A stretch of DNA of 9,852 nucleotides, from the NCBI GenBank assembly GCA_038213835.1, contig JBBQSN010000131.1, positions 1-9,852 of the forward strand, written 5' to 3'. Positions 1-7,253 of the stretch are shown piece after piece. Origin of the DNA: JBBQSN01 sp038213835 (GTDB lineage Bacteria; Actinomycetota; Actinomycetes; Actinomycetales; CAWJMD01). Positions within the stretch are counted from its first letter, which is position 1; every line of letters begins with the position of its first letter. The notes under the pieces were generated by a model. It was not told where the DNA came from. It worked only from the letters and a program-made list of their open reading frames with translations, and ran no database searches. Both the position numbers and the translations under genes were made by a program.

Positions 1-159
1 GGTGACCTCGACCGCCGCACCGTCCTGCCCGGCCGCACCGGTCCCGGGGTCGCCGTTGGGGTCGTCGGCAGCGTCCCCTGCGCAGGCGGCCAGCGCCAGG
101 ACCAGGAGGGAGGGCGCAAGGGCCCGCCGGATCCGGGCGGATGTGGTGGTGGTGGGCAC
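1..159 (-). CDS. Secreted lipoprotein, N-terminal fragment (possible ABC substrate-binding protein)
   Basis: This is the first 53 codons of a minus-strand gene that leaves the window at position 1; the frame is open throughout. It starts with GTG at 159-157, preceded by AGGAGG (complement of 164-169) four bases upstream. The protein has a lipoprotein signal peptide: basic residues R9, R11 and R12, a hydrophobic core at about 13-25, and the lipobox LAAC with the lipidated cysteine at residue 26. A Gly/Asp/Ala-rich linker follows (28-49), leading into AVEVT. Such a linker is typical of actinobacterial solute-binding lipoproteins anchored outside the membrane. The gene is divergent from the methyltransferase-ABC operon and shares its AT-rich operator region. 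A metal or siderophore-binding role is inferred from that context only; the binding domain is outside the window. The lipoprotein call is firm and the substrate is unknown. Confidence 0.8.
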   Translation of the reverse strand, partial: MPTTTTSARIRRALAPSLLVLALAACAGDAADDPNGDPGTGAAGQDGAAVEVT

Positions 160-182
160 GGTGCCTCCTGGTGCACGAGTGT

Positions 183-202
183 GAGTATGGTTATCACTAT
201 CA
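183..202. promoter_or_regulatory. Fur/Zur-type operator candidate in divergent promoter
   Basis: This is an island of AT-rich sequence in a very GC-rich window. Read on the minus strand, 201-183 is GATAGTGATAACCATACTC, which matches the classical 19-bp Fur box GATAATGATAATCATTATC at 15 of 19 positions. The inner 15 bases (202-188) match a Zur-like TGATAATGATTATCA at 12 of 15. Possible -10 hexamers overlap it on both strands: TATCAT at 198-203 on plus and TATGAT at 204-199 on minus. A bound regulator could therefore block both the lipoprotein and the methyltransferase operon. Actinobacterial Fur-family regulators include Zur, Nur and FurA, and Zur fits best by motif. The match to the DtxR/IdeR consensus is poor. 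The site and its metal have no support beyond the motif. Confidence 0.5.
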
Positions 203-243
203 TAGGTCCCGGGGTGGTCGAGCACAGGAGCGGAGGAGGGGCC

Positions 244-1053
244 GTGGCGGAGGTGTCGGCGGTGGCGCGCTGGTTCGGCGACGCAGAGGCGTTCGAACGG
301 GCCGACCGGTTGTGGGCGCCGGTGTCGGACGCAAGCCTTGGGGTGGCCCGCCCCGTGGCGGGAGAGCGGGTGCTCGACGCCTGCTGCGGCTCAGGCGCTT
401 TCGCGGTCCCTGCGGCCCGCGCGGTGGGGGACGGCGGTGACGTCCTGGCCGTGGACCTGTCGGACGCCCTGGTCCGCCGGGTGCGCGAGAAGGCCGCGCA
501 GGAGGGTCTGATCTGGCTCAGGTCGGTCCAGGGTGACGTGACGACCGCGGGAGAGCCCTCCGCCTTCGACCTCGTGTCGTGCGTCCTCGGCGTCTTCTTC
601 TTCGCTGACATGGACTCCGGTGGGCAGCATCTCGTCTCGCGGGCACGGCCGGGGGGGCGGGTCTGCGTCACCACCTGGGCCAAGGGCGCCCTGCACCCGC
701 TGATGCGACTGCTGGTCCAGGCGGCGGCGCTGCACCGTCCCGAGCTGCTCATCCGAGACGAGTCGCCGGGTCGGCACGACCCCTCGGAGCGCGTCCAGAC
801 CGAGCAGGGCCTGCGGCAGTACCTCCTGGGAATCGGCCTGCAGGACGTCGAGGTCACCCGGGTCCCGTTGTCGGTCCCCCTGGACGGCCGGCTGGCTGTC
901 GCCCTGCTCGACGGGTCCGCGGGCATGGCCCTGGTCGACGGACTCGCGCCGGGACAGATCGGCCAGGTGCGGGACGACGTGCTCACCCGGGCCGACCGCC
1001 TGGGTGGATTCCTCGACGCCAGCGTCCTGGTCGGACTCGGCCGCCGTCGATGA
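244..1053 (+). CDS. Class I SAM-dependent methyltransferase (UbiE/Methyltransf_11-like)
   Basis: This 269-residue protein should transfer a methyl group from S-adenosylmethionine to a small molecule; the acceptor is unknown. The Rossmann-fold motifs are in order: motif I VLDACCGSG (43-51), an acidic ribose-binding residue at D71 in VLAVDLS, D98 in VQGDV, motif IV FDLVSCVLG (108-116), and RPGGRV (135-140). No signal peptide or membrane segment is seen, so it should be cytoplasmic. I chose GTG at 244 because AGGAGG at 234-239 sits four bases upstream. The longer frame from 181 would be translated through the operator and has weak third-position GC there. The stop overlaps the next start (ATGA at 1050-1053), so it is translationally coupled to the ABC pair, and its product may be that transporter's cargo or part of its pathway. 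A seven-G run at 651-657 lies inside the RPGGR motif. Confidence 0.85.
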   Translation: MAEVSAVARWFGDAEAFERADRLWAPVSDASLGVARPVAGERVLDACCGSGAFAVPAARAVGDGGDVLAVDLSDALVRRVREKAAQEGLIWLRSVQGDVTTAGEPSAFDLVSCVLGVFFFADMDSGGQHLVSRARPGGRVCVTTWAKGALHPLMRLLVQAAALHRPELLIRDESPGRHDPSERVQTEQGLRQYLLGIGLQDVEVTRVPLSVPLDGRLAVALLDGSAGMALVDGLAPGQIGQVRDDVLTRADRLGGFLDASVLVGLGRRR

Positions 1054-2846
1054 TGCTCGACCGCCGGCTGTTCCGGCTCGTCCTGCTCGCCCCCGGCCCG
1101 GCGGCGCTCGGCATCGCGCTCGCCCTGGCGTCCACGGCGGCCGCCGTCGGACAGGCCTTCGCGATCGCCGCGGCGCTGGCCGCGGTCCTGGACGGCGGGG
1201 ACTGGGGCGCAGCCTCCACCCCGACGGCCGTCGCGCTGGCGGCCGGGATCCTGCGGGCAGCCCTGCTGTCCTGCCGTGACCTCGCGTACGCCTGGACGGC
1301 CGCACGGGTCAAGGCCCGGGTCCGCGAGCAGCTGCTCGATCAGCTGGTCCTGCTCGGGCCCATGTGGGTAGGACGCCGCCGACAGGGCGAGGTGCAGGCG
1401 ACGGTGGCCGACGGGGTGGAGGCGCTGCAGGCCTACGTCGGCTACTACCTACCCCAGGCCGCCGTGTCCGTCCTCGCCCCGGCTGCGCTGGTGGTCGTGC
1501 TGTTCGTCGTCGACCCCGTGGTCGGGGCCACCGTCGGGCTCGCTGCGGCCGTCGTGCCTGCTGTGCGCCCGCTGTGGCAGAAGGTCCTGGGGCGCAAGGG
1601 CAGACAGTTCTGGGAGGCGTACGCTGCCTTCGCCGGACGGGTCCTCGAGGCGCTGCAGGGAATGACGACGCTCAAGCTCTACCGCGCCAGCGACCGCTAC
1701 GGCACCCAGGTCGTCGCGCAGGCCCAGGCGCTGGCCCGGGCACAGACCGGGAACCTGCGCACCTCCCTCAGCGTGTACATCCTGGTGACGGTCGCCTTCG
1801 GTGTCGGCACCGCCGCCGCCGTGGTCGTCGCCACCCTGCGGTACTCCTCCGGGGACCTCACCTCAGCCGGAGTCCTGCTCGTGCTGGTCCTCGCAGCCGA
1901 GTGCTTCCGGCCCCTGCTGGACCTGCAGAACTACTGGCACGAAGGCTTCTACGGCGTCGGTGCCGCCTCGGGCCTCACCGCCCTCATGACCGCGACCCCG
2001 GGCGTCCGGGACGGTCCTGCCACCCTGGACATCGAGGATGCCCCCGAGGTGCGGTTCGAGAACGTCTCGTTCCGCTACCCCGTCACAGAGGCCGGCCGCG
2101 GCCCCGGGCAGGACTCAGCAGGTCCCGACCAGCGGGGGGCAGACCGCACCGACCAGGTGGCCCTGCGCGACGTCTCGTTCACGGTCCCCGCCGGTGCCAC
2201 CGTCGGCCTGGTGGGGCGATCCGGGGCCGGCAAGACCACGATCACGAACCTGGTGATGAGGCTCGCGGACCCTGACTCCGGGCGTGTGCTGATCGGCGGG
2301 GTGAACCTGCGCGACCTCACCCTGGCCAGTGCCCGCTCGCTCGTCTCGGTGGTGTCCCAGGACGTCTACCTCTTCCACGGCAGCGTCGCGGACAACGTCC
2401 GGCTCGGCCGTCCGGACGCCACCGACGACCAGGTCGAGGCCGTCGCCCGGGCGGCGAACGCCCACGAGTTCGTCCTCGCACTGCCCCATGGCTACGCGAC
2501 CGTGGTGGGGGATCGAGGCGCGCGCCTGTCGGGCGGTGAGCGGCAGCGCCTGGCGATCGCCCGCGCCCTGCTCGTCGACGCTCCTGTCCTGCTGCTGGAC
2601 GAGGCCACCTCCAGCGTCGACGGGGAGAACGAGAGGCTCATCCAGCAGGCTCTCGCCCGGCTCCGGAACGGGCGCACCACGATCGTGGTCGCGCACCGCC
2701 TGTCCACCGTGGCGGGGGCCGACGCCGTGGTCGTCCTGGACACAGGCCGGGTGGTGGAGCAGGGGCCGGTGCGCGAGCTGTTGGCGGCCGACGGCCCGTT
2801 CAGCCGGCTGGTGGCCGCCCAGCACGTGAGGGCGGGAGCACGATGA
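1050..2846 (+). CDS. ABC half transporter, membrane plus ATPase domain (CydD-like), subunit 1
   Basis: This 598-residue inner-membrane half transporter has an exporter-type fold. About six membrane helices lie within residues 10-290, with clear segments near 11-48, 57-73, 136-154, 156-172, 240-262 and 270-286. The nucleotide-binding domain has the A-loop tyrosine Y343, Walker A GRSGAGKTT (389-397), Q-loop Q437, signature LSGGERQ (493-499), Walker B VLLLDE (513-518, catalytic E518) and H-loop H549, so it looks ATPase-competent. The coupling-region stretch LQGMTTLKLY near 202-211 recalls CydD-family proteins. About 24 Gly/Asp/Pro-rich residues (346-369) are inserted between the A-loop and the next strand. 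The start overlaps the methyltransferase stop, and its own stop overlaps the next ABC gene, so the two probably form a heterodimer. A CydDC-type thiol exporter is possible, but no cydAB is present in the window. Confidence 0.88.
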   Translation: MMLDRRLFRLVLLAPGPAALGIALALASTAAAVGQAFAIAAALAAVLDGGDWGAASTPTAVALAAGILRAALLSCRDLAYAWTAARVKARVREQLLDQLVLLGPMWVGRRRQGEVQATVADGVEALQAYVGYYLPQAAVSVLAPAALVVVLFVVDPVVGATVGLAAAVVPAVRPLWQKVLGRKGRQFWEAYAAFAGRVLEALQGMTTLKLYRASDRYGTQVVAQAQALARAQTGNLRTSLSVYILVTVAFGVGTAAAVVVATLRYSSGDLTSAGVLLVLVLAAECFRPLLDLQNYWHEGFYGVGAASGLTALMTATPGVRDGPATLDIEDAPEVRFENVSFRYPVTEAGRGPGQDSAGPDQRGADRTDQVALRDVSFTVPAGATVGLVGRSGAGKTTITNLVMRLADPDSGRVLIGGVNLRDLTLASARSLVSVVSQDVYLFHGSVADNVRLGRPDATDDQVEAVARAANAHEFVLALPHGYATVVGDRGARLSGGERQRLAIARALLVDAPVLLLDEATSSVDGENERLIQQALARLRNGRTTIVVAHRLSTVAGADAVVVLDTGRVVEQGPVRELLAADGPFSRLVAAQHVRAGAR

Positions 2847-4723
2847 GCGTGCACCTGGCAGACCTCGACGCCGTGCAGGACGGACCGGTGGCCGTGGCGC
2901 GAGGCGGACAACGGGGACTCGCCGCGATGAGCACGGTGCTCGGTGTGCACCGCCGCGCCTTCGTCGTTTCGTGCCTGCTGGCGATCGCCAACCAGGGTCT
3001 GCAGATCGCCGCGACCGCCCTGGGAGCGTGGGCCGTCGGGCGCGCGCTCGCAGGGGGTGCGGACCGGACCGAGCTGATGGCGATCGGGGCCGGGGTGCTG
3101 CTGCTGGTCGGGCTGCGCGGCCTGGCGGCGTGGTGGGAGGGCTACGTCTCGCACGCCCTGGCGTTCGAGGTCCTCGCGCAGGTGCGCGGCTGGGTCTACC
3201 GCGCCTTCGTCCGGATGGCTCCGGCACGCCTGGTCGGACGACGGTCCGGCGACGTCGTGGTCCGGGCCATGGCCGACACCGAGAGCATCGAGATGTTCTA
3301 CGCCCACACGATGCTGTACGTCGTCGCGGCGGCGGTCCTGACCCCGGTCGTGGAGCTCTGCCTGCTCCTGGTGGATCCCTGGGTCGGACTGGCCGCACTG
3401 CCCGGTCTGCTGCTGCTGGCCGCCGGGCCGTTCGGTCTCCGCCGGGCCAACCAGCGGCACGGGGCCGAGATCAAGCGGCGGGTGGCCGAGGTGCAGAACG
3501 AGGCGGCGGACGCCGTCGCCGGTCTGCGGGAGATCGTCGTGCTCGACACCACCGGGCGGCACCGGGCTCGGCTGGTCCAGGCAGGGCGCGACCTGGCCCG
3601 GGCGCACCTCGTCCAGGGTGCACGCGCCGGCCTGGAGCAGGCCACGGTCGCCCTGGGTGGGCTGGTCAGCCTCGTGGCGGTGCTGGCGGTGGCCGCACAA
3701 CGGATCGCCTCCGGTGACCTCGATCCGGTCTGGCTCCCTGTCGCTGTCACGCTCGGCCTGGCTGTCGGGGCGCCGGTCACCACCCTGTTCGGCGCGACGC
3801 GTCAGCTCGGTGTCACCACGGCGGCCGCGGACCGCGTCTTCGACCTCGTGGCCGAACCGGAGGCGACCCCGGACACCGGCACGCTCGACGTGCGGCGGCC
3901 CCGTCCCGTCCTGCAGCTCGACGACGTCTGGTTCCGCTACGAGGACCAGGGCGGGTGGGTCCTGCGCGGGGTCGACCTGTCCTTCGGGCCGGCGGAGACC
4001 GTGGCCGTGGTCGGCCACTCCGGCGCCGGGAAGTCCACGTTGACGCACCTGCTGCTGCGCTACTGGGACCCGCAGCGCGGAACCGTCCGCCTGGACGGCA
4101 CGGACGTCCGGGACCTGCCGCAAGACACGCTGCGACGGGTCGTGGCAGCCGTCCCGCAGGACACCTTCCTGTTCCACACCTCGCTGCGGGAGAACCTCGT
4201 GCTCGGACGACCGGAGGCGACGGACGCCGAGATCGACAGAGCCGTGGCGACGGCGCAGCTGACCGACGTCGTCAGCTCGCTCGCGCAGGGCTACGACACC
4301 GTCGTCGGCGAGCGGGGAGCGCGCCTGTCGGGTGGCGAGCGGCAGCGGGTGGCACTGGCTCGCGCGCTGCTCGTGGACGCACCGGTGCTGCTGCTCGACG
4401 AGGCGGTGTCCCAGCTGGACTCGATCGGCGAGCGGGCCCTCCAGGCGGCGCTGGACACCACCCTGACCGGCCGCACGGTCGTCGTCGTGGCGCACCGCCT
4501 GTCGACGATCCTGGCCGCGGACCGGGTGGTCGTCCTGGAGGACGGCCGAGTCGTCGGACAGGGCCGGCACGCGGACCTGATGATCGGCTGCCCGGCCTAC
4601 GCCCGCCTGGTCGACGCGCAGTGGTCCCTGGCCGGCCTGGCCGACGAGCCGGGCCGGTCGGCCGGAGGACCCAGCACCACGAACGAGGGGGCCGAGGTGC
4701 TGGAGGACCCCCCCACGACCTGA
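2843..4723 (+). CDS. ABC half transporter, membrane plus ATPase domain (CydC-like), subunit 2
   Basis: This is a 626-residue partner of the preceding ABC half, joined by an ATGA overlap with GGGAG at 2834-2838 as ribosome binding site. An N-terminal cytoplasmic stretch of about 35 residues is followed by some six helices (near 40-65, 77-98, 155-177, 180-198, 265-287 and 290-315). The ATPase motifs are complete: Walker A GHSGAGKST (391-399), Q439, signature LSGGERQ (495-501), Walker B VLLLDE (515-520, E520) and H551. The D-loop reads AVSQLD instead of the common ATSALD. The last ~26 residues form a polar Gly/Ser/Thr/Glu tail without motifs. The region around Walker B and the signature is very similar to subunit 1, so the two are paralogues. 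Substrate and direction cannot be read. Metallophore or precursor transport is inferred from the methyltransferase, acetyltransferase and nearby metal-type operators. Confidence 0.88.
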   Translation: MSVHLADLDAVQDGPVAVARGGQRGLAAMSTVLGVHRRAFVVSCLLAIANQGLQIAATALGAWAVGRALAGGADRTELMAIGAGVLLLVGLRGLAAWWEGYVSHALAFEVLAQVRGWVYRAFVRMAPARLVGRRSGDVVVRAMADTESIEMFYAHTMLYVVAAAVLTPVVELCLLLVDPWVGLAALPGLLLLAAGPFGLRRANQRHGAEIKRRVAEVQNEAADAVAGLREIVVLDTTGRHRARLVQAGRDLARAHLVQGARAGLEQATVALGGLVSLVAVLAVAAQRIASGDLDPVWLPVAVTLGLAVGAPVTTLFGATRQLGVTTAAADRVFDLVAEPEATPDTGTLDVRRPRPVLQLDDVWFRYEDQGGWVLRGVDLSFGPAETVAVVGHSGAGKSTLTHLLLRYWDPQRGTVRLDGTDVRDLPQDTLRRVVAAVPQDTFLFHTSLRENLVLGRPEATDAEIDRAVATAQLTDVVSSLAQGYDTVVGERGARLSGGERQRVALARALLVDAPVLLLDEAVSQLDSIGERALQAALDTTLTGRTVVVVAHRLSTILAADRVVVLEDGRVVGQGRHADLMIGCPAYARLVDAQWSLAGLADEPGRSAGGPSTTNEGAEVLEDPPTT

Positions 4724-4738
4724 CCAGGTGGGGTCGTG
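4714..4738 (+). promoter_or_regulatory. Hairpin over the stop/start junction of ABC subunit 2 and the acetyltransferase
   Basis: The arms CACGACC (4714-4720) and GGTCGTG (4732-4738) are perfectly complementary over seven pairs, with an 11-base loop. The right arm contains the acetyltransferase GTG start codon. The loop holds the ABC stop codon TGA (4721-4723) and much of the purine-rich binding site AGGTGGGG (4726-4733). A ribosome finishing the ABC gene would open this stem, so the acetyltransferase would be made mainly by translational coupling. The complementarity is seen directly; the effect is inferred. Confidence 0.45.
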
Positions 4739-5785
4739 AGCGGTGCCGATGCCAGCGGGCTCGTCATCCGCCGACTCACAGAGCAGGACCTGCCGGGTGC
4801 GGCGGGGCTGGTCTCGGGTCGGCTCGAGCGTCTCCGCTCCTCGGCTGCCTGGCCTCTGGACGCACCGATCCCAGCATCCCAGGTCGCTCGTGGAGCGCTG
4901 TCTGCGTACCTGGCCGACGGCGAGAAGGCCGCCTGGGTCGCTCTGCACGCCGGTCGCGTCCGCGCGGTGCTTGCGGCGTCGTTCGACCACATCGGGCCGG
5001 AGGACCCCCGAAGCACCTACATGCCGCCGACTCTCGCCTCCGCTCCGGCCACGACGTGCTGCGCGGCGACCGCCGCCGACGCCGTCGCCGCATTCCCGAT
5101 GCTGCTCGGGCAGGTGACGGCCGAGGCCCGCCGCCGCGAGATCGACCGGGTGTCGGTGCAGGTCAGCTCGGGCGACTGGGCGGCAGGAGCGGTCTGGCGG
5201 AGCCTGGGCCTGGTGCCCGACGTGATGATGGCCGCGGCTCCCGTGGTCTCGGTTGTGACGAAGGTGCCCTCGCGTCCTGGACCGGCCCGGGTCGTCGTGC
5301 GCACCGCGACGCCAGGCGACGTCGAGGCACTGACCGACCTTGCACTGGAGGAGCATGCCTTCCACGCACTCCGTACCGCGACCGGGACGCGTCCCGACCA
5401 GCGCCGCGAGACGAGCCGCGCGATCGCGCAGGAGGCGGTGACCCGACCGGGGCAGGCAGCCAGGCAGCTGGTGGCCTGCGAGACCGACGCGGCCGGCCCG
5501 GTCGTCGGCTGCCTCGACGTGGAGGTGCTGAGCACCCCGCCGGACTCCTCGGCTCGGTTCACCTTCCCGGCTCGCTACGGATATGTGGGGCTGACCGCCG
5601 TCACCGAGCGGTCACGCGGCCGGGGCGTCGGTGCCGCTCTGGTCCAAGAGGCCCTGCTGTGGCTGGACGAGGCGCAGATCGATGTCGCGGTGCTGCACCA
5701 TGTGATCGACAACCCTCTGTCGCTGCAGTTCTGGTCCGCACGGGGCTTCGCCCCCGTGACCGAGCTGTTGACAGCACGGGTGTGA
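4736..5785 (+). CDS. Tandem GNAT-family N-acetyltransferase
   Basis: This 349-residue cytoplasmic protein has two GNAT repeats. The C-terminal domain (about 186-349) has the acetyl-CoA pyrophosphate-binding motif RGRGVG (294-299) and the usual closing segment NPLSLQFWSARGFAPV (326-341), so it should be catalytic. The N-terminal domain (about 8-175) has GNAT-like openings (VIRRLTEQDLPGAA) and ends (AGAVWRSLGLVPDV) but no visible RxxGxG motif. It is probably degenerate and structural or substrate-binding. GTG at 4736 is preceded by AGGTGGGG and lies 12 bases after the ABC stop, which makes it the fourth gene of the operon. The acceptor is unknown. In this setting a metallophore amine or hydroxylamine is conceivable, as is self-protection or protein acetylation. 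It is not a close look-alike of IucB or MbtK by any motif I can see. Confidence 0.8.
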   Translation: MSGADASGLVIRRLTEQDLPGAAGLVSGRLERLRSSAAWPLDAPIPASQVARGALSAYLADGEKAAWVALHAGRVRAVLAASFDHIGPEDPRSTYMPPTLASAPATTCCAATAADAVAAFPMLLGQVTAEARRREIDRVSVQVSSGDWAAGAVWRSLGLVPDVMMAAAPVVSVVTKVPSRPGPARVVVRTATPGDVEALTDLALEEHAFHALRTATGTRPDQRRETSRAIAQEAVTRPGQAARQLVACETDAAGPVVGCLDVEVLSTPPDSSARFTFPARYGYVGLTAVTERSRGRGVGAALVQEALLWLDEAQIDVAVLHHVIDNPLSLQFWSARGFAPVTELLTARV

Positions 5786-5891
5786 ACGAGTGACCCGAGC
5801 CCGCCCCACGGCCTGTCGGCTGCGCGTGTCACCACGACTGCGGCAGAACGCACTCGGCCGGCCGACAACCACCAGGCGCGGCACCACGTAG

Positions 5892-7217
5892 ATGACACGG
5901 GGGCAGCGCGGTGACCGGGTCGTGAGCGCATCAGCGGTTCCGGCACCCGCAGCGGCGAGCCTGTGGCGGGACCGATCCTTCCGGCTGTTCCTGTCGGCGC
6001 GGTCCGTCGCGGTCGCCGGTTACGCGGTGACGTCCGTCGCGTTGCCCCTGCTCGTCTTCCAGCTGACCGGGTCGGCGTTCCTCACGTCCACGGTCGCCGC
6101 GATCGAGGTCGTGCCGTACCTGCTGTTCGGCCTGTTGGCGGGTGCCCTAGCCGACTGGGTCGACCGCCGCCGCCTGATGCTCGCCTGCCAGGCCACCGCC
6201 GGGGTCGCTCTCGCGAGCATCCCCGTCGCGACCGCTCTCGACGTGCTGACCGTCGCGCACGTGCTGGTGGTCGCAGGCGTGCTGCACACCGCCTTCGTCT
6301 GGTTCGACGCCGCCAGCTTCGGCGCGTTGCCGGCCTTGGTGGGTCGCCACCGGCTGGTGTCGGCCAACAGCATCTACTTCACCACGACCAGCGTGGTCGA
6401 CGTCTCCTTCCCGGCGGTGGGAGGCCTGCTCGTCGCCACCGTGGGGCCGGCGTACGCACTCGGGGCCGACGCGATCGCCTACCTGGTGGCGGGTGTGCTG
6501 ATCGCACTGGTCCCGGGCAGCCTGCAGTTCGAGCGGCCGTCAGGACCCGGGGTGGGGCCTTCCGGCGAGACAGACGGACCGGGGCCGGGGCTGCTGGGTC
6601 GGACCGTGAGCGACATCCGAGAGGGACTGGCGTTCCTGTGGGACCAACCCCTTGTCCGTGCCCTGTCGCTGTTCGGGTTCGGTCAGTCGGTGACCGGCGG
6701 TGCGGTCTCGGGACTCCTCGTGGTCTTCGCCATCGACGGGATCGGACTCCGGTCCGACGACGGACGGGTCGCCCTGCTGTTCGTCGCCGTCGCTGCGGGA
6801 GGGCTCCTCGCCTCGCTCGCTCTGCCATGGCTCACCAGGCGGCTCCCGGTCGGCTGGATCACCATCGGGGCCTACACGGTCAACACCGCGCTGCTGGTCG
6901 CGCTCGCCCTGGTACCAGGGCTGGTGGCGGCGTCGTGCCTGCTGTTCGCGTGGTCGACCGCCGCCGTCGTCGCGATCCTCAACGGCATCACCACGCGCCA
7001 GCGCCTGACACCCGACGGACTGCAGAGCCGGGTCAACACCACGGCCCGGATGATCGCCTGGGGTGGTACGCCGGTGGGCGCCCTCGTCGGTGGGGCGGTC
7101 GCCCAGGTCGCGGACGTGCGGACGGCCTACCTCGTCATGACCCTGGGTGTCGCGACCAGCGCTGTCCTGTCCTGGTTCTCGCCACTGCGCCATGGCGGCC
7201 GGCTCGACGCGGCGTGA
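5892..7217 (+). CDS. MFS transporter, EntS-like (MFS_3 family) exporter
   Basis: This 441-residue polytopic membrane protein has roughly 10-12 hydrophobic helices. The N-terminal pattern (WRDRSFRLFLSARSVAVAG, then ALPLLVFQLTGSA) and the loop 2-3 motif GALADWVDRRR (84-94) are typical of MFS_3 proteins. That family includes the enterobactin exporter EntS and many drug-type exporters. A polar cytoplasmic loop (about 212-232) separates the two halves. It would use the proton gradient to export a small molecule, and a siderophore cargo is inferred from the neighbours. The start is uncertain: ATG at 5892 has no good ribosome binding site. GTG at 5922 lies in the context GGGTCGTGAGC, which also surrounds the acetyltransferase start. 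The 106-base gap upstream (5786-5891) shows only a weak inverted repeat (TGTCGGC at 5814-5820, GCCGACA at 5861-5867), so co-transcription with the upstream operon is possible. It converges on the TetR gene. Confidence 0.82.
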   Translation: MTRGQRGDRVVSASAVPAPAAASLWRDRSFRLFLSARSVAVAGYAVTSVALPLLVFQLTGSAFLTSTVAAIEVVPYLLFGLLAGALADWVDRRRLMLACQATAGVALASIPVATALDVLTVAHVLVVAGVLHTAFVWFDAASFGALPALVGRHRLVSANSIYFTTTSVVDVSFPAVGGLLVATVGPAYALGADAIAYLVAGVLIALVPGSLQFERPSGPGVGPSGETDGPGPGLLGRTVSDIREGLAFLWDQPLVRALSLFGFGQSVTGGAVSGLLVVFAIDGIGLRSDDGRVALLFVAVAAGGLLASLALPWLTRRLPVGWITIGAYTVNTALLVALALVPGLVAASCLLFAWSTAAVVAILNGITTRQRLTPDGLQSRVNTTARMIAWGGTPVGALVGGAVAQVADVRTAYLVMTLGVATSAVLSWFSPLRHGGRLDAA

Positions 7218-7253
7218 CGGGTTCCCCAGACCTCCTCACCCGCCGAGGCCCTG

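Noticed and set aside
161..176. Small hairpin GTGC/GCAC around the lipoprotein ribosome binding site
   Set aside because: It has only four base pairs and an eight-base loop, which is within chance in GC-rich sequence.
181..243. Upstream extension of the methyltransferase to the GTG at 181
   Set aside because: It would run through the AT-rich operator, its third codon positions are not G/C-rich, and a strong AGGAGG is placed for the GTG at 244.
651..657. Run of seven G inside the methyltransferase as a phase-variation tract
   Set aside because: Seven bases is short for phase variation and is expected by chance in Gly/Arg codons at this GC content.
4708..4714. Run of seven C near the end of ABC subunit 2, and the same reading frame in ABC subunit 2 and the acetyltransferase (possible frameshift or TGA readthrough fusion)
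   Set aside because: The stop is followed by a proper ribosome binding site and GTG. Sharing a frame has a one-in-three chance, and slippage would affect only the last few non-conserved residues.
2492..5365. A very long open frame on the minus strand (about 957 codons) opposite the ABC and acetyltransferase genes
   Set aside because: It is antisense to three genes with clear family motifs. Its translation is Arg/Gln/Asp/His-rich low complexity without domains, as expected from a GC-rich shadow frame.
5814..5867. Inverted repeat TGTCGGC/GCCGACA in the acetyltransferase-MFS gap as a terminator or promoter operator
   Set aside because: The arms are seven bases with a 40-base loop, there is no T-run, and no convincing -10/-35 pair is seen. 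This is too weak to annotate as a feature.
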